This document shows, one piece after another, positions 26,901 to 34,152 of a stretch of 64,000 nt of DNA (the first letter of the stretch is position 1; each line of letters begins with the position of its first letter). The stretch covers positions 1-64,000 of the forward strand of contig JAFAER010000179.1 in NCBI GenBank assembly GCA_023423895.1. Reading direction: 5' to 3'. A program made the translations under genes and the position numbers. The notes under the pieces were generated by a model that searched no databases, was not told the origin of the DNA, and worked only from the letters and a program-made list of their open reading frames with translations. This DNA is from Pseudomonadota bacterium (GTDB taxonomy: Bacteria; Myxococcota_A; Polyangia; Polyangiales; Polyangiaceae).

Positions 26901-27371
26901 ACGACCCACGAGGCGAAGGCAGCGTGGGAAGCGATCGCGCACCGGCGAAAGGAGCTCCGTCGCGCGCTTCGCCGCCGGAGGAAGGCCCTCGAGCTTCCGT
27001 CGTCGTGCGCGCTCGCGTTCACGCGCGATCGACTCGAGGCGAGCGTCGCGAGCCGCGCGGTCGACGTGGGCTCGACGAAGCTCCCTCGTGACGCGCGGGT
27101 GATCGCCAAACGTCGTCACGACGAGATCGCCGCGCAGGACCGCACGCGGAGGGAAGGTGCAGCAAGCGCCGCGACGAGCGCGGCAACCGCAAGGGCGAGC
27201 CTCCTGCGCGAAGAGACGTGTGACGAGCTCCTGGCGCGGCATCTTCCGAAGACGCGCGTCGCCGTGCCAGCGCCGCTCACGGCCGCGACGGAGGCCGCGC
27301 TCGAGGAGCAGGCTGCGCTCGACGGATCGGCCGCAAGCCTCGCGGCGCTACGTGAGCCGGATCGTCTCTAG
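23982..27371 (+). CDS. Giant collagen-like Gly-rich protein
   Basis: Up to 1129 residues; a TTG at 24033 with a GGGGGAC site upstream is a likelier start than the ATG at 23982. No signal peptide. Residues 45-80 and 125-290 are Gly/Asp-rich, with many GGxGGDGGxGG and collagen-like GxD/GxN steps (GRGGDGGNGGRGGDGARGRA), broken by a Tyr/Ser/Thr insert (SYSWTERESYTDMNGN). A beta-sandwich region follows (residues 305-590, HCNANDDGIYEPEEKVFVS, VVNDGGMPLPKHHDV), then an alpha/beta region (650-870) and a helical, Arg/Ala-rich end. The stop shares CTAG with the convergent PEGA gene. I know of similar Gly-rich plus DDGIYEPxE proteins only as uncharacterised. Function unknown. Confidence 0.75.
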   Translation: MRGCRPWGPRACRGGTVLPYREPADEIARRTREVVVERGPLLRLDASGRRGRDGDDGPDGSSAVGAGRDGARGGDASLAEAGEVAGHITVDLRCTDPDGTTAMVSLDVRSGATGQRQGEVEVDFARPGEVELVAVGGRGGDGGNGGRGGDGARGRAGADATRWSSGEDGGPGGDGGDGGNGSSGARGGAGGDIVVHVSEHDTPLLMLVQTDVRGGVGGAAGENGRGGGGGPGGSGGSSYSWTERESYTDMNGNRQTRTTHHSKSGGSSGRWGRDGRDGRADLHAGAEGPHGSVRIDVRESGAVASYRSRYDVRLVSFQHCNANDDGIYEPEEKVFVSRVTVVNDGGMPLPKHHDVIVRISDDGWIAPAPEQKLVLPRALPPGATHVFEREELELTLRMFRPQRAGPPLAAPETIHLLAELPRVRRRFGRFEAADAPHGRIVIRFPIEVSQPSTLYSLAPGQATRIRWRLKNVSARPFGLASEQGRAVGVRLVLDGGEIGAGQMFLFANDGSASGGERHVSLEHGLDLGVPRVGAGDEIAFEATIAVPHDATPYTTARFVVSAELGHIADPRRARAVHLQEMRICVGRPFDARGADVLLVVNNRTVKSEVDAWESLACSSGLSISVWDAALEGGLGVLRDVAAGAPAYRLVVVLDNTFDTPAGERHASALLDKATGMELARRGTHVLFVGRTPELGTLLVPTEGEAPELLDADADDAAVLATCAHAAVGDAVARFPVHAWFSWPWSKPKKEHLARRAQRLSTLLARLHPERRYVVVHHFAPTVERTIAWLRRVALGDIEVRRSLDVAPNAITCVTVDAEVMHDSAFVAADVTFEVALRALPFAAKLQLADGPLRFGARTVDVVDGCQDAVVAALLGDLVREQAAARDDGWRKANLASALPLLATLERDGFSTPVVLDGDDPRAARFVELLAWLDLIARDHPRLWEWLPPLSLLRRRPQLRRVVRASLERLVARATTHEAKAAWEAIAHRRKELRRALRRRRKALELPSSCALAFTRDRLEASVASRAVDVGSTKLPRDARVIAKRRHDEIAAQDRTRREGAASAATSAATARASLLREETCDELLARHLPKTRVAVPAPLTAATEAALEEQAALDGSAASLAALREPDRL

Positions 27372-28354
27372 AACGTGCCGGCGACGTAGAGCGCCGTCCC
27401 GCTCGTTCGCACGCCGACGCGAGTAGCTGCGCCCGAGGAAGGAGCGCTGAGGACGAACCACAGGCCAGCGCCGGCTGCCGCCACCCCGCCCACGATCGCC
27501 AGCGTGGAGACGAGGCCGGCAGTCCGCCCGGCGCGATCGGCGTCGACGCCGATCTGCGAGCATCCTCCGACGCAATCCGCGTCGCGCTCGTCCTTCTTCG
27601 CGATCGCACGGAGACCGAAGATGGCACCGCCTCCGATCGCAACGGCGCCGACGCCGGTGAGGATCCATCCTGCGGCTCGCTGCGTCTGACCGGAGGTGTC
27701 GTTGGGCGTGGGAGACGGCTCGTCCCGAGACGTCGCGACGTTGCTGGGGGCGACCGCGTCGAGCACGAGCTTCACGGTGGTCGTCGACTCCGGGGCGATG
27801 TGAAGCGTGCGCGACGCCCGCTCGTGGCCAGCTGCACGGGCTTCGATCGTCACGAGACCGGCCACCACGCGGACGCGTCCGGCATCACCAACGGAGGTAG
27901 GCGCACCGTTCATGTAGACCTCCGGATCGGGCACGTTCGCGTCGACGACGACCCACGCGAGCTTGCTCGCCACGACGCGCGCAGCACCTTCGAGCGCCTC
28001 TCGGTTCTGCCGGATCCACGGATCGTCCTGCGCGGCGAGGGCCATCGCAAGATCGCGCTCCGCCGCAGTCCAGAGCGACAGCGCTTGCTCGGCGAGCGCG
28101 ACCTGCGCGCGGGCCCGCGGGCTCGGCGACAGCGAGAGCGCCCGCTGGAACATCTCGAGCGCGTCGGCATCCTTCCCTTCGCGGCGTAGCTCGACACCGC
28201 GACGAAGCGCAGCGTCCGCGTCTTCGCGAGGGCCCGCCGCAGCCGGACACGCGGAGAGCAGAAGGGAGAGCAGAAGGCCGAGCAGCACCAGCGCGAGCAC
28301 GCCGCTGCGAGGGCAGAGAGCACGCCTTGTTTCAATCGAGGATCGGAACGCCAT
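27368..28354 (-). CDS. TPR/PEGA-domain membrane protein
   Basis: 328 residues from the ATG at 28354, which overlaps the kinase gene end by 23 bp. An N-terminal hydrophobic segment ends LLLSACPAA, either a lipobox or a signal anchor. Residues 45-120 are TPR-like helices (ADAALRRGVELRREGKDADA, ALSLSPSPRARAQVALAEQA). Residues 135-205 match a PEGA-type beta domain (VVDANVPDPEVYMNGAPTS, VTIEARAAGHERASRTLHI). One or two membrane helices follow (AAGWILTGVGAVAIGGGAIF; AIVGGVAAAGAGLWFVL). PEGA/TPR proteins often sit next to Ser/Thr kinases in myxobacteria. Likely co-transcribed with the kinase as its envelope partner. Confidence 0.7.
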   Translation of the reverse strand: MAFRSSIETRRALCPRSGVLALVLLGLLLSLLLSACPAAAGPREDADAALRRGVELRREGKDADALEMFQRALSLSPSPRARAQVALAEQALSLWTAAERDLAMALAAQDDPWIRQNREALEGAARVVASKLAWVVVDANVPDPEVYMNGAPTSVGDAGRVRVVAGLVTIEARAAGHERASRTLHIAPESTTTVKLVLDAVAPSNVATSRDEPSPTPNDTSGQTQRAAGWILTGVGAVAIGGGAIFGLRAIAKKDERDADCVGGCSQIGVDADRAGRTAGLVSTLAIVGGVAAAGAGLWFVLSAPSSGAATRVGVRTSGTALYVAGTF

Positions 28355-29807
28355 TTCGATCGACCTGTGCGGGGTTCTTCGGCGCGGTCCGTGTCGTCGG
28401 CGGTCGCTTCGGCGCAGCCACGCGGCGAGAGCGGAGCGGGCCCGTCGCCGTCGAGGGTGCAGACGATGGGGCCGCCAGCGGCTCGGCCGAGGCCGGAAGC
28501 TCGAGAGCGGCCGACACGGCGACCGGCGGCGCATCCTCGGGTGCCGCGACCACCGGCGCCGGAGGAGAGACCGGCGCTGGCCTCCTCGGCGCGAGCACGA
28601 CCGCGGCCGCGATGACGGCCACTGCTGCTGCCGCACCGCCGGCGACGAGCCCGATCGCGCGCCGAGACCGTCGCCGCTCCGCACGGGCGTCGGCCGACGC
28701 ATGCGTCGCGTCCACGATGCGCGTCGCGAGAGCCGTCGACGTGCCCTCGGCGATGCCCCCCGCTTCCAAGGAGGTCGGCGCAGACCGCGCGTCCGTTGCG
28801 GTGTGCTCGGAGAAGGTCGGCGTCATCGCCGCGCTCGACGATGACGGCGAGCTCGAGGCGACCCGCTCCGACGGCGGGGCCGCGCTGCGTTGCAACAGCG
28901 AGCCGTAGCTCCGACCGATGCGCGCGGCACGGAGGCGGCCGTCCACCGAGGCGAACGGCTCGAGCGCGCGCGCGAGCTCGACCACGTTGGCGATACGCGC
29001 GTCGCGCGACTTCTCCAGGCACCGGAAGATGACGGCCTCGAGCTCCTTCGGCACCGCGGCGCACCGGGACGCCAGCGGACGCGGCGGGTCGACCATGATC
29101 GAGGCGCACAAGGCGGGGAGTCCATCCCCATCGAACGGACGCCCACCGCCGACGAGCATGTAGAGCACGATCCCGAGCGACCAGACATCGGCCCTCGCAT
29201 CGACACGGCTCGACGATCGAATCTGCTCCGGAGACATGAACACCGGCGACCCGAGCAGCACCTGCGACGTCGTCAGCTCGTGATCGGTCGGCGCGTGCTC
29301 CTCGAACTTCGAGACGCCGAAGTCGAGCAGCTTGATATGTGCGCTGCCGTTCGGCAGCCGTGTGCGGAACAGATTGTGAGGCTTGAGGTCGCGATGGATG
29401 ATTCCGTTCGCGTGGGCCTCGGCTAGCGCCTCGCAGGCCTGCAACATGTAGTCGACGGCCTCCTCGACGGGTAACGCGCCCTTCTCGTCGAGCAGCGAGC
29501 GAAGATCGGTCCCCTCGAGGTATTCGAGGACCATGTACGGCGTCTTCGAAGCGAGGATTCCGAGGTCGAAGACGCGGACGATGTGATCGCTGCGAAGCGC
29601 CATCGTGGCCTTCGCCTCACGAACGAAGCGCGTTCGGACCGTATCGGTGTCCATCGATGCCCGCAGGAACTTGATCGCGACCCGGTGGCCGAGCAGCACG
29701 TGCTCGGCGCTGTAGACGCGCCCCATCGCGCCTTCGCCGAGGAGCTCGCCGACGCGGTACTTGTCGTCGATGACGGCAGGGAGCGCGAGATCCAGAGCCT
29801 CCGACAC
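28332..29807 (-). CDS. Transmembrane Ser/Thr protein kinase (Hanks type)
   Basis: 491 residues. Complete kinase domain at residues 15-275: G24-EGAMG-29, K46 in VAIK, D140 in HRDLKPHN, D162 of DFG, and GSPVFMSPEQ in the activation segment. A membrane helix (AIGLVAGGAAAAVAVIAAAV) near residue 395 is followed by a Pro/Ala-rich external tail ending NGVPILD. It lies between the FHA-sigma-54 activator (81 bp upstream) and the PEGA protein (23-bp overlap), all on one strand. The arrangement suggests that the kinase phosphorylates the FHA regulator or is itself recognised by FHA, which is inference. Confidence 0.93.
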   Translation of the reverse strand: MSEALDLALPAVIDDKYRVGELLGEGAMGRVYSAEHVLLGHRVAIKFLRASMDTDTVRTRFVREAKATMALRSDHIVRVFDLGILASKTPYMVLEYLEGTDLRSLLDEKGALPVEEAVDYMLQACEALAEAHANGIIHRDLKPHNLFRTRLPNGSAHIKLLDFGVSKFEEHAPTDHELTTSQVLLGSPVFMSPEQIRSSSRVDARADVWSLGIVLYMLVGGGRPFDGDGLPALCASIMVDPPRPLASRCAAVPKELEAVIFRCLEKSRDARIANVVELARALEPFASVDGRLRAARIGRSYGSLLQRSAAPPSERVASSSPSSSSAAMTPTFSEHTATDARSAPTSLEAGGIAEGTSTALATRIVDATHASADARAERRRSRRAIGLVAGGAAAAVAVIAAAVVLAPRRPAPVSPPAPVVAAPEDAPPVAVSAALELPASAEPLAAPSSAPSTATGPLRSRRVAAPKRPPTTRTAPKNPAQVDRNGVPILD

Positions 29808-29888
29808 CCCTCGAAGCGTACACCAAGCCCTTCGCCTCCGCCGGATACTCGGCAGCGCGGCGAGGGAAGGCGCGGCGAGGCGCTCTAC

Positions 29889-31274
29889 CTACGGCTCGCG
29901 AAAGTCGTCGGCTTCCAGGCCGTATTGCTTCAACCATCGATAGATCTGCGCTGGTGCCTTGCCGAACGCGCGAGCGACCGCCGCGACGTTCCCGCGATGC
30001 GTCGTGAGAGCAGCGGTCAACCGACCCTTGAAGTCCGGATCCGCGCTCGCAGGCGCATCGGCATGCAGCCGCACGGCATTCGCAAGCGACGGCGCCATGT
30101 GATCGACCTCGATCGGCGCACCTTTCGCGACGACCACCGCGGAGGCGAGCAGATGACGCAGCTCGCGGACGTTGAGCGGCCATTCGTGCATCAGGAGCCT
30201 GCGCCCCGCCTCGGGCGTGAAGCTCACGCGAGCATCGGAGAGCTTCGGCAAGAGGGCGGCGATGATCGTCCCGAGGTCCTCGATCCTCTCGCGCAGCGGC
30301 AGAAGTCGGTGCGTGAACCCGGCGAGCCGCGCGAGGAGATCTGCCCGGAACGCTCCCTCGGCGACGAGCGCCTGCAGCGGACGATTCGTGGCAGCGATGA
30401 TCCGGACGTCGACCGGCACCGATCGCGTCGTCCCTACGGGAACGACCGCGCCCTCCTCCAGCGCACGGAGAAACGCGGCCTGTGACGTCAGCGGCAGATC
30501 CCCGAGCTCGTCGAGAAAGAGCGTTCCCTCGTTGGCCGCGCGGAAGTATCCGAGCTCGTCGCGCACCGCGCCGGAGAACGCACCTTTCACGTGGCCGAAG
30601 AGCTGGCTCTCGAGGAGCCCACGAGGGATCGCGGCGCAGTTCATCGCCACGAACGCCCCAGACCGCTGCGAGATCCGATGGACGGCGTTCGCGATGACCT
30701 CCTTGCCGGCGCCGGATTCGCCGAGCAGCAACATCGGCAGCGACGAGCGAGCGAGTGCGACGAGACGCTCGTGACTGGCCTCGAGCTCGGGCACCAGGGT
30801 CGCAAGTGGTCCGGTCGGGAGCGCATCGTAAATCGCCCGAGCCTCCAGGGGCGCGCTCCGGGCGGCGCGGAACACGAACAACGTCCGCCCGCACTCGAAG
30901 ATGTCGCCGTCCGACAGCGTCGCACGCGTGATGCGCTTACCATTGACGAACGTGCCGTTGCGCGAGTCGTCGTCGACCAGAACCCACGACGACTGAACTC
31001 GGAGCAGCCGCGCGTGCTGGCGCGAGACGAAGGTCCCGGGGAGCCGCACCGTGAGGACTCGACCGTCCGGCCCTTGTTCCAGGCTCGCCTCGCGCGTGGG
31101 CCCCCGCCCGAAGACGACCTCGTGGAGATCGGCAAGGCGGTAGCGCGCGCCGCCGAGGAGCGGCGACTCGCAGTGGAGCGCGAGAAAAAGGTACGGCGCG
31201 GTCCCCGCGGCCGGCTCTCCGGTCCGATCCCGCGACTCCGAGGCCGTCGTGGTGATCTCGAACCCGTCGCCCAT
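29889..31274 (-). CDS. FHA-domain sigma-54-dependent transcriptional activator
   Basis: 461 residues. An N-terminal FHA domain (about 45-135; FVSRQHARLL and DDDSRNGTFVNG) binds phosphothreonine. The AAA+ domain has Walker A GESGAGKE (185-192), Walker B TLFLDELGD (251-259) and the sigma-54 contact loop GAFSGA (231-236), with Ser in place of the usual Thr. The C-terminus (ALTTHRGNVAAVARAFGKAP) is a Fis-type helix-turn-helix. FHA replaces the receiver domain, so activity is presumably switched by kinase signalling rather than by a histidine kinase, and the Ser/Thr kinase downstream is the obvious candidate. Activates RpoN promoters, which I could not identify here. Confidence 0.92.
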   Translation of the reverse strand: MGDGFEITTTASESRDRTGEPAAGTAPYLFLALHCESPLLGGARYRLADLHEVVFGRGPTREASLEQGPDGRVLTVRLPGTFVSRQHARLLRVQSSWVLVDDDSRNGTFVNGKRITRATLSDGDIFECGRTLFVFRAARSAPLEARAIYDALPTGPLATLVPELEASHERLVALARSSLPMLLLGESGAGKEVIANAVHRISQRSGAFVAMNCAAIPRGLLESQLFGHVKGAFSGAVRDELGYFRAANEGTLFLDELGDLPLTSQAAFLRALEEGAVVPVGTTRSVPVDVRIIAATNRPLQALVAEGAFRADLLARLAGFTHRLLPLRERIEDLGTIIAALLPKLSDARVSFTPEAGRRLLMHEWPLNVRELRHLLASAVVVAKGAPIEVDHMAPSLANAVRLHADAPASADPDFKGRLTAALTTHRGNVAAVARAFGKAPAQIYRWLKQYGLEADDFREP

Positions 31275-31426
31275 GAGGCCAGCCTACCGGATCGCGTACG
31301 GCGCCGGCACCGTACACTCCAGGCCGGCAGGCGCGAGCAGCCCCCCCGCCGAACCGACCGCGGCAAGCGCGATTCGAGGCGAGCGACGTGCTCGGTTCTT
31401 GCTACAGATCATGGATTCGAGCGTCG

Positions 31427-32263
31427 ATGTCCCTTCCTCGATCGGCAACCTTCGTCGCCGCCGCGTTCATCCTCGGCGGGTGCACGCTCCTTCTCGGCTA
31501 CGGCGAAGAGGCGCAGCTCGCCCGTGACGCCGCCACATCGCCCCCGAACGACGCGGACGTCCCTTCGCCGGATGCTCCAGCGGTCGACGAACGGCCGTTC
31601 TGCGAGCGGCAGTCGCCCCGTCCCTCGTTCTGCGCCAGCTTCGACGGGCCGGGCTACCTGGCGGAATGGAGCGACACGGTCATGACGAACGCGCGGCTCG
31701 ATCGCGACACGAGCTCCTTCGTCTCCGGGCCGGCATCGCTTCGGGTCTCGCTCGACCGCAAGGATGACGGCAATGTCGGGGCTTCCGTCTCCGTGCCTTT
31801 CAACGCGTGGACCGACAGGGCGTTCTCGATGGCGATCGCGTTCGACGTCCAGTTCGAAGCCGTGGCTCCGGCGGGTTCGTTCGCCGTGATCGCGTCTCCC
31901 ATCGTCATGGCAACGACGAACCGTGCAAGCTATCTGGTGCAGCTGACGGGCCGCGCGCTCGCGGATGGCTCGACGGTGGCCCTGGGTCTCGTCGAGGTCA
32001 CGAACTCCCCCGACGCCTCGCGCGACCACCCTTCGACGGCCTCGCTCCAGATTGGAAAGTGGGCTCACGTGGAGCTCACGATGACGCTCGGAGGAGCGAA
32101 CAACACGGCCCGCCTGACCGTCGACGGGACGGTCGGCGTCGAGGGCCCCCTCGAGCTGTCCGGGCCAGGCTCGCCGAATGTGAGCTTCGGGCTCGCGACC
32201 GTCACGTCGGAGTCGACCGCGTGGACCTACCGGTTCGACAACGTCACCATCGACGTCCGCTGA
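31427..32263 (+). CDS. Lipoprotein with concanavalin A/LamG-like domain
   Basis: 278 residues from the ATG at 31427, giving MSLPRSATFVAAAFILGGC as lipoprotein signal. After an Asp/Pro-rich linker (residues 25-55), the mature part reads as a jelly-roll lectin-like domain: FCASFDGPGYLAEWSD, SLRVSLDRKDDGNVGAS, HVELTMTLGGANNTARLTVDG and YRFDNVTIDV at the end, all features of LamG/concanavalin-like folds in secreted proteins. Probably surface-attached and possibly carbohydrate-binding. It is divergent from the FHA activator with about 150 bp between starts. Confidence 0.65.
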   Translation: MSLPRSATFVAAAFILGGCTLLLGYGEEAQLARDAATSPPNDADVPSPDAPAVDERPFCERQSPRPSFCASFDGPGYLAEWSDTVMTNARLDRDTSSFVSGPASLRVSLDRKDDGNVGASVSVPFNAWTDRAFSMAIAFDVQFEAVAPAGSFAVIASPIVMATTNRASYLVQLTGRALADGSTVALGLVEVTNSPDASRDHPSTASLQIGKWAHVELTMTLGGANNTARLTVDGTVGVEGPLELSGPGSPNVSFGLATVTSESTAWTYRFDNVTIDVR

Positions 32264-32279
32264 GCCGCTGACCGGAACG

Positions 32280-32299
32280 TGTTTCGAAACATGTTTCGA
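32280..32299 (+). promoter_or_regulatory. Double palindrome (candidate operator) upstream of DUF1592 operon
   Basis: The 20 bases contain two overlapping perfect palindromes: TGTTTCGAAACA (32280-32291) and TCGAAACATGTTTCGA (32284-32299). Thus the half-site TGTTTCGA is repeated in alternating orientation three times. It is 105-124 bp before the ATG of the DUF1592 gene and 17 bp after the previous stop. Dyads of this sort are typical of TetR-type repressors. No dedicated regulator is adjacent, so the binding protein is unknown. Confidence 0.55.
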
Positions 32300-32403
32300 T
32301 CACCCGCGCGCCCAGGGCGCAGATCCGCCGACGAAATCGAGGTGCGATAGGGCGCCAGAGCTCACTTCGAAGGGGGCATGGCGCTTGCGAAGGGGTCCGC
32401 CCC

Positions 32404-34152
32404 ATGAGAGCCGCGCGAACCTTCGCCCTGCTGACGATCGGCTGCGTCGCGCTCGCCGCTTGCGCCGAGGACCTGGACTCGGCCCGGCGTCGCGACCGTG
32501 GCCCCGACGCGGACACTGCCACCGATGCCCCTCCGCTGGGTGAGGAGAGCAACCTCGCGTTGCCGCGCCTCACGCGAGACGAATACATCGCCACGCTCGG
32601 CGATCTGCTCCAGGAGGCGATGCCGTCCTCCGCGAACGAGCTCCTGCAAGCCGTCCTGCCGCTCGCGCAGTCCTTGCCCGCCGACCAGCTGGTCTCCCCT
32701 CCGGCCGAGAAACACGGCGGCTTCGCGAGGCTCGACCAGTCGCAACAGCAGATGTACGCCGACGTCCCGTTCCAGGTGGCTGTGCAGCTCGGCAAGGAGG
32801 TGACGAAGACTCCGGCACGCATCACGAGTCTCGTCGGACAGTGCGCGACCCCGGCGATCGATCGCGCCTGCTTCGACGGTTTCGTCCGGAGGTTCGGCGA
32901 GCTCGCGCTCCGCCGCCCGCTCGACGACGAGGACGTGAAGTTCTACGCCGGCGACGCGCCGGCCACCGACATACCGGCCGAGACCGTCGCGAACACGGTC
33001 ACACGACTCCTCTCGGCACCGCGCTTCCTCTACCACGTCGAGAGCGGGACGACGCCCGCCGGAGCGGAAGACATTTTCGCGCTCGATGCCTGGGAGCTCG
33101 CGTCGCGACTCTCCTATCACTTCTGGGGGACGATGCCCGACGCCACGCTGCGCGAGGCCGCGAGGAGCGGAGCGCTGCTCGACGGAGCCCGGTACGAAGC
33201 GGAGGTCCGTCGCCTCTTCGACGATGCGCGCACGACCACCACGCTGGCGAGCTTCTTCACGCAGTGGTTCTGGCCGCTCCTCGAGCTGCCTCCGCTCGAC
33301 AGCCGGCTGCAGGATCCCATCTTCAAGGCATTTGCTGGGAGCAATACGCCGAGCCCGGAGCTCCGCACGCGCATGGTCCAGGAGGTCGTCGAGGCCGCGA
33401 CGTTCATCGCGAAGAACGGAGGCACCGTCCGCGATCTGCTCACGAATCGGCAATCCTTCGCACGGGACGCGGAGCTCGCTGCGATCTACGGCGTTGCTCC
33501 CTGGAGTGGGTCGGGCAACCCACCCGAGCTCCCGCCCGAGCGCGCCGGGCTCCTCACGCGCGCGGCATTCCTCACGACGGGGACCGCGAACACGCGTCCG
33601 ATCATGAAGGGCGTGTTCATCCGCACCACGTTGCTCTGCGACGAGCTTCCTCCGCCGCCGCAGGAGGCGATGGCGGTGGCGATCAACCTGAGCCCGACCC
33701 TTTCGACGCGCCAGGTGGTCGAAGAGCTGACCGAGAAGGACGGGCGCTGTTCCGGCTGCCACAAGACGTTGATCAACCCGCTCGGTTTCGTGACGGAGAA
33801 CTTCGACGCGCTCGGCCGAGCGCGGACGACGCAGACGCTCTTCGACATGGCCGGCAAGGTCGTCGGACAGGCTCCGATCGACACGAAGGCCATCCCGTGG
33901 ATCGCGGACGACGATCGACCGGCGAACGGCGTGAAGGAGCTGACCGACCAGCTCGTCGAGAGCGGCCGCGTCGAGGCGTGTTTCGCCGAACGCTACTTTC
34001 GGTTCAGCTACCGACGCATCGAATCGACGACCGGTGACCGCGCGCTCATCAAGGTCCTCGCGGAGTCCGCGCAGAAAGGCGGCCCGCTGGCAGATGTCCT
34101 GAAGGCGAGCGCGCTGCGACCCGAGTTCAAGCGAAGGAGGATCGTGCTATGA
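32404..34152 (+). CDS. DUF1592/DUF1588/DUF1585 domain lipoprotein (cytochrome c-like)
   Basis: 582 residues with a lipoprotein signal ending LAACAE. Domains in order: DUF1595-like (FDGFVRRFGELALRRPLDDE), DUF1592 (LASRLSYHFWGTMPDATLRE, LFDDARTTTTLASFF), DUF1588 (ERAGLLTRAAFLTTGTANTR, PIMKGVFIRTTLLCDELPPP) and DUF1585 at the end. A CSGCH heme-binding motif lies between the last two. Such proteins occur in Planctomycetes and Myxococcota, nearly always paired with DUF1552, and are thought to be exported electron-transfer proteins. First gene of a three-gene operon; its stop overlaps the next start by 4 bp. Confidence 0.9.
   Translation: MRAARTFALLTIGCVALAACAEDLDSARRRDRGPDADTATDAPPLGEESNLALPRLTRDEYIATLGDLLQEAMPSSANELLQAVLPLAQSLPADQLVSPPAEKHGGFARLDQSQQQMYADVPFQVAVQLGKEVTKTPARITSLVGQCATPAIDRACFDGFVRRFGELALRRPLDDEDVKFYAGDAPATDIPAETVANTVTRLLSAPRFLYHVESGTTPAGAEDIFALDAWELASRLSYHFWGTMPDATLREAARSGALLDGARYEAEVRRLFDDARTTTTLASFFTQWFWPLLELPPLDSRLQDPIFKAFAGSNTPSPELRTRMVQEVVEAATFIAKNGGTVRDLLTNRQSFARDAELAAIYGVAPWSGSGNPPELPPERAGLLTRAAFLTTGTANTRPIMKGVFIRTTLLCDELPPPPQEAMAVAINLSPTLSTRQVVEELTEKDGRCSGCHKTLINPLGFVTENFDALGRARTTQTLFDMAGKVVGQAPIDTKAIPWIADDDRPANGVKELTDQLVESGRVEACFAERYFRFSYRRIESTTGDRALIKVLAESAQKGGPLADVLKASALRPEFKRRRIVL

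Noticed and set aside
32362..33762. Minus-strand 466-codon frame opposite DUF1592
   Set aside because: Shadow of a gene with clear DUF1592/1588/1585 motifs.
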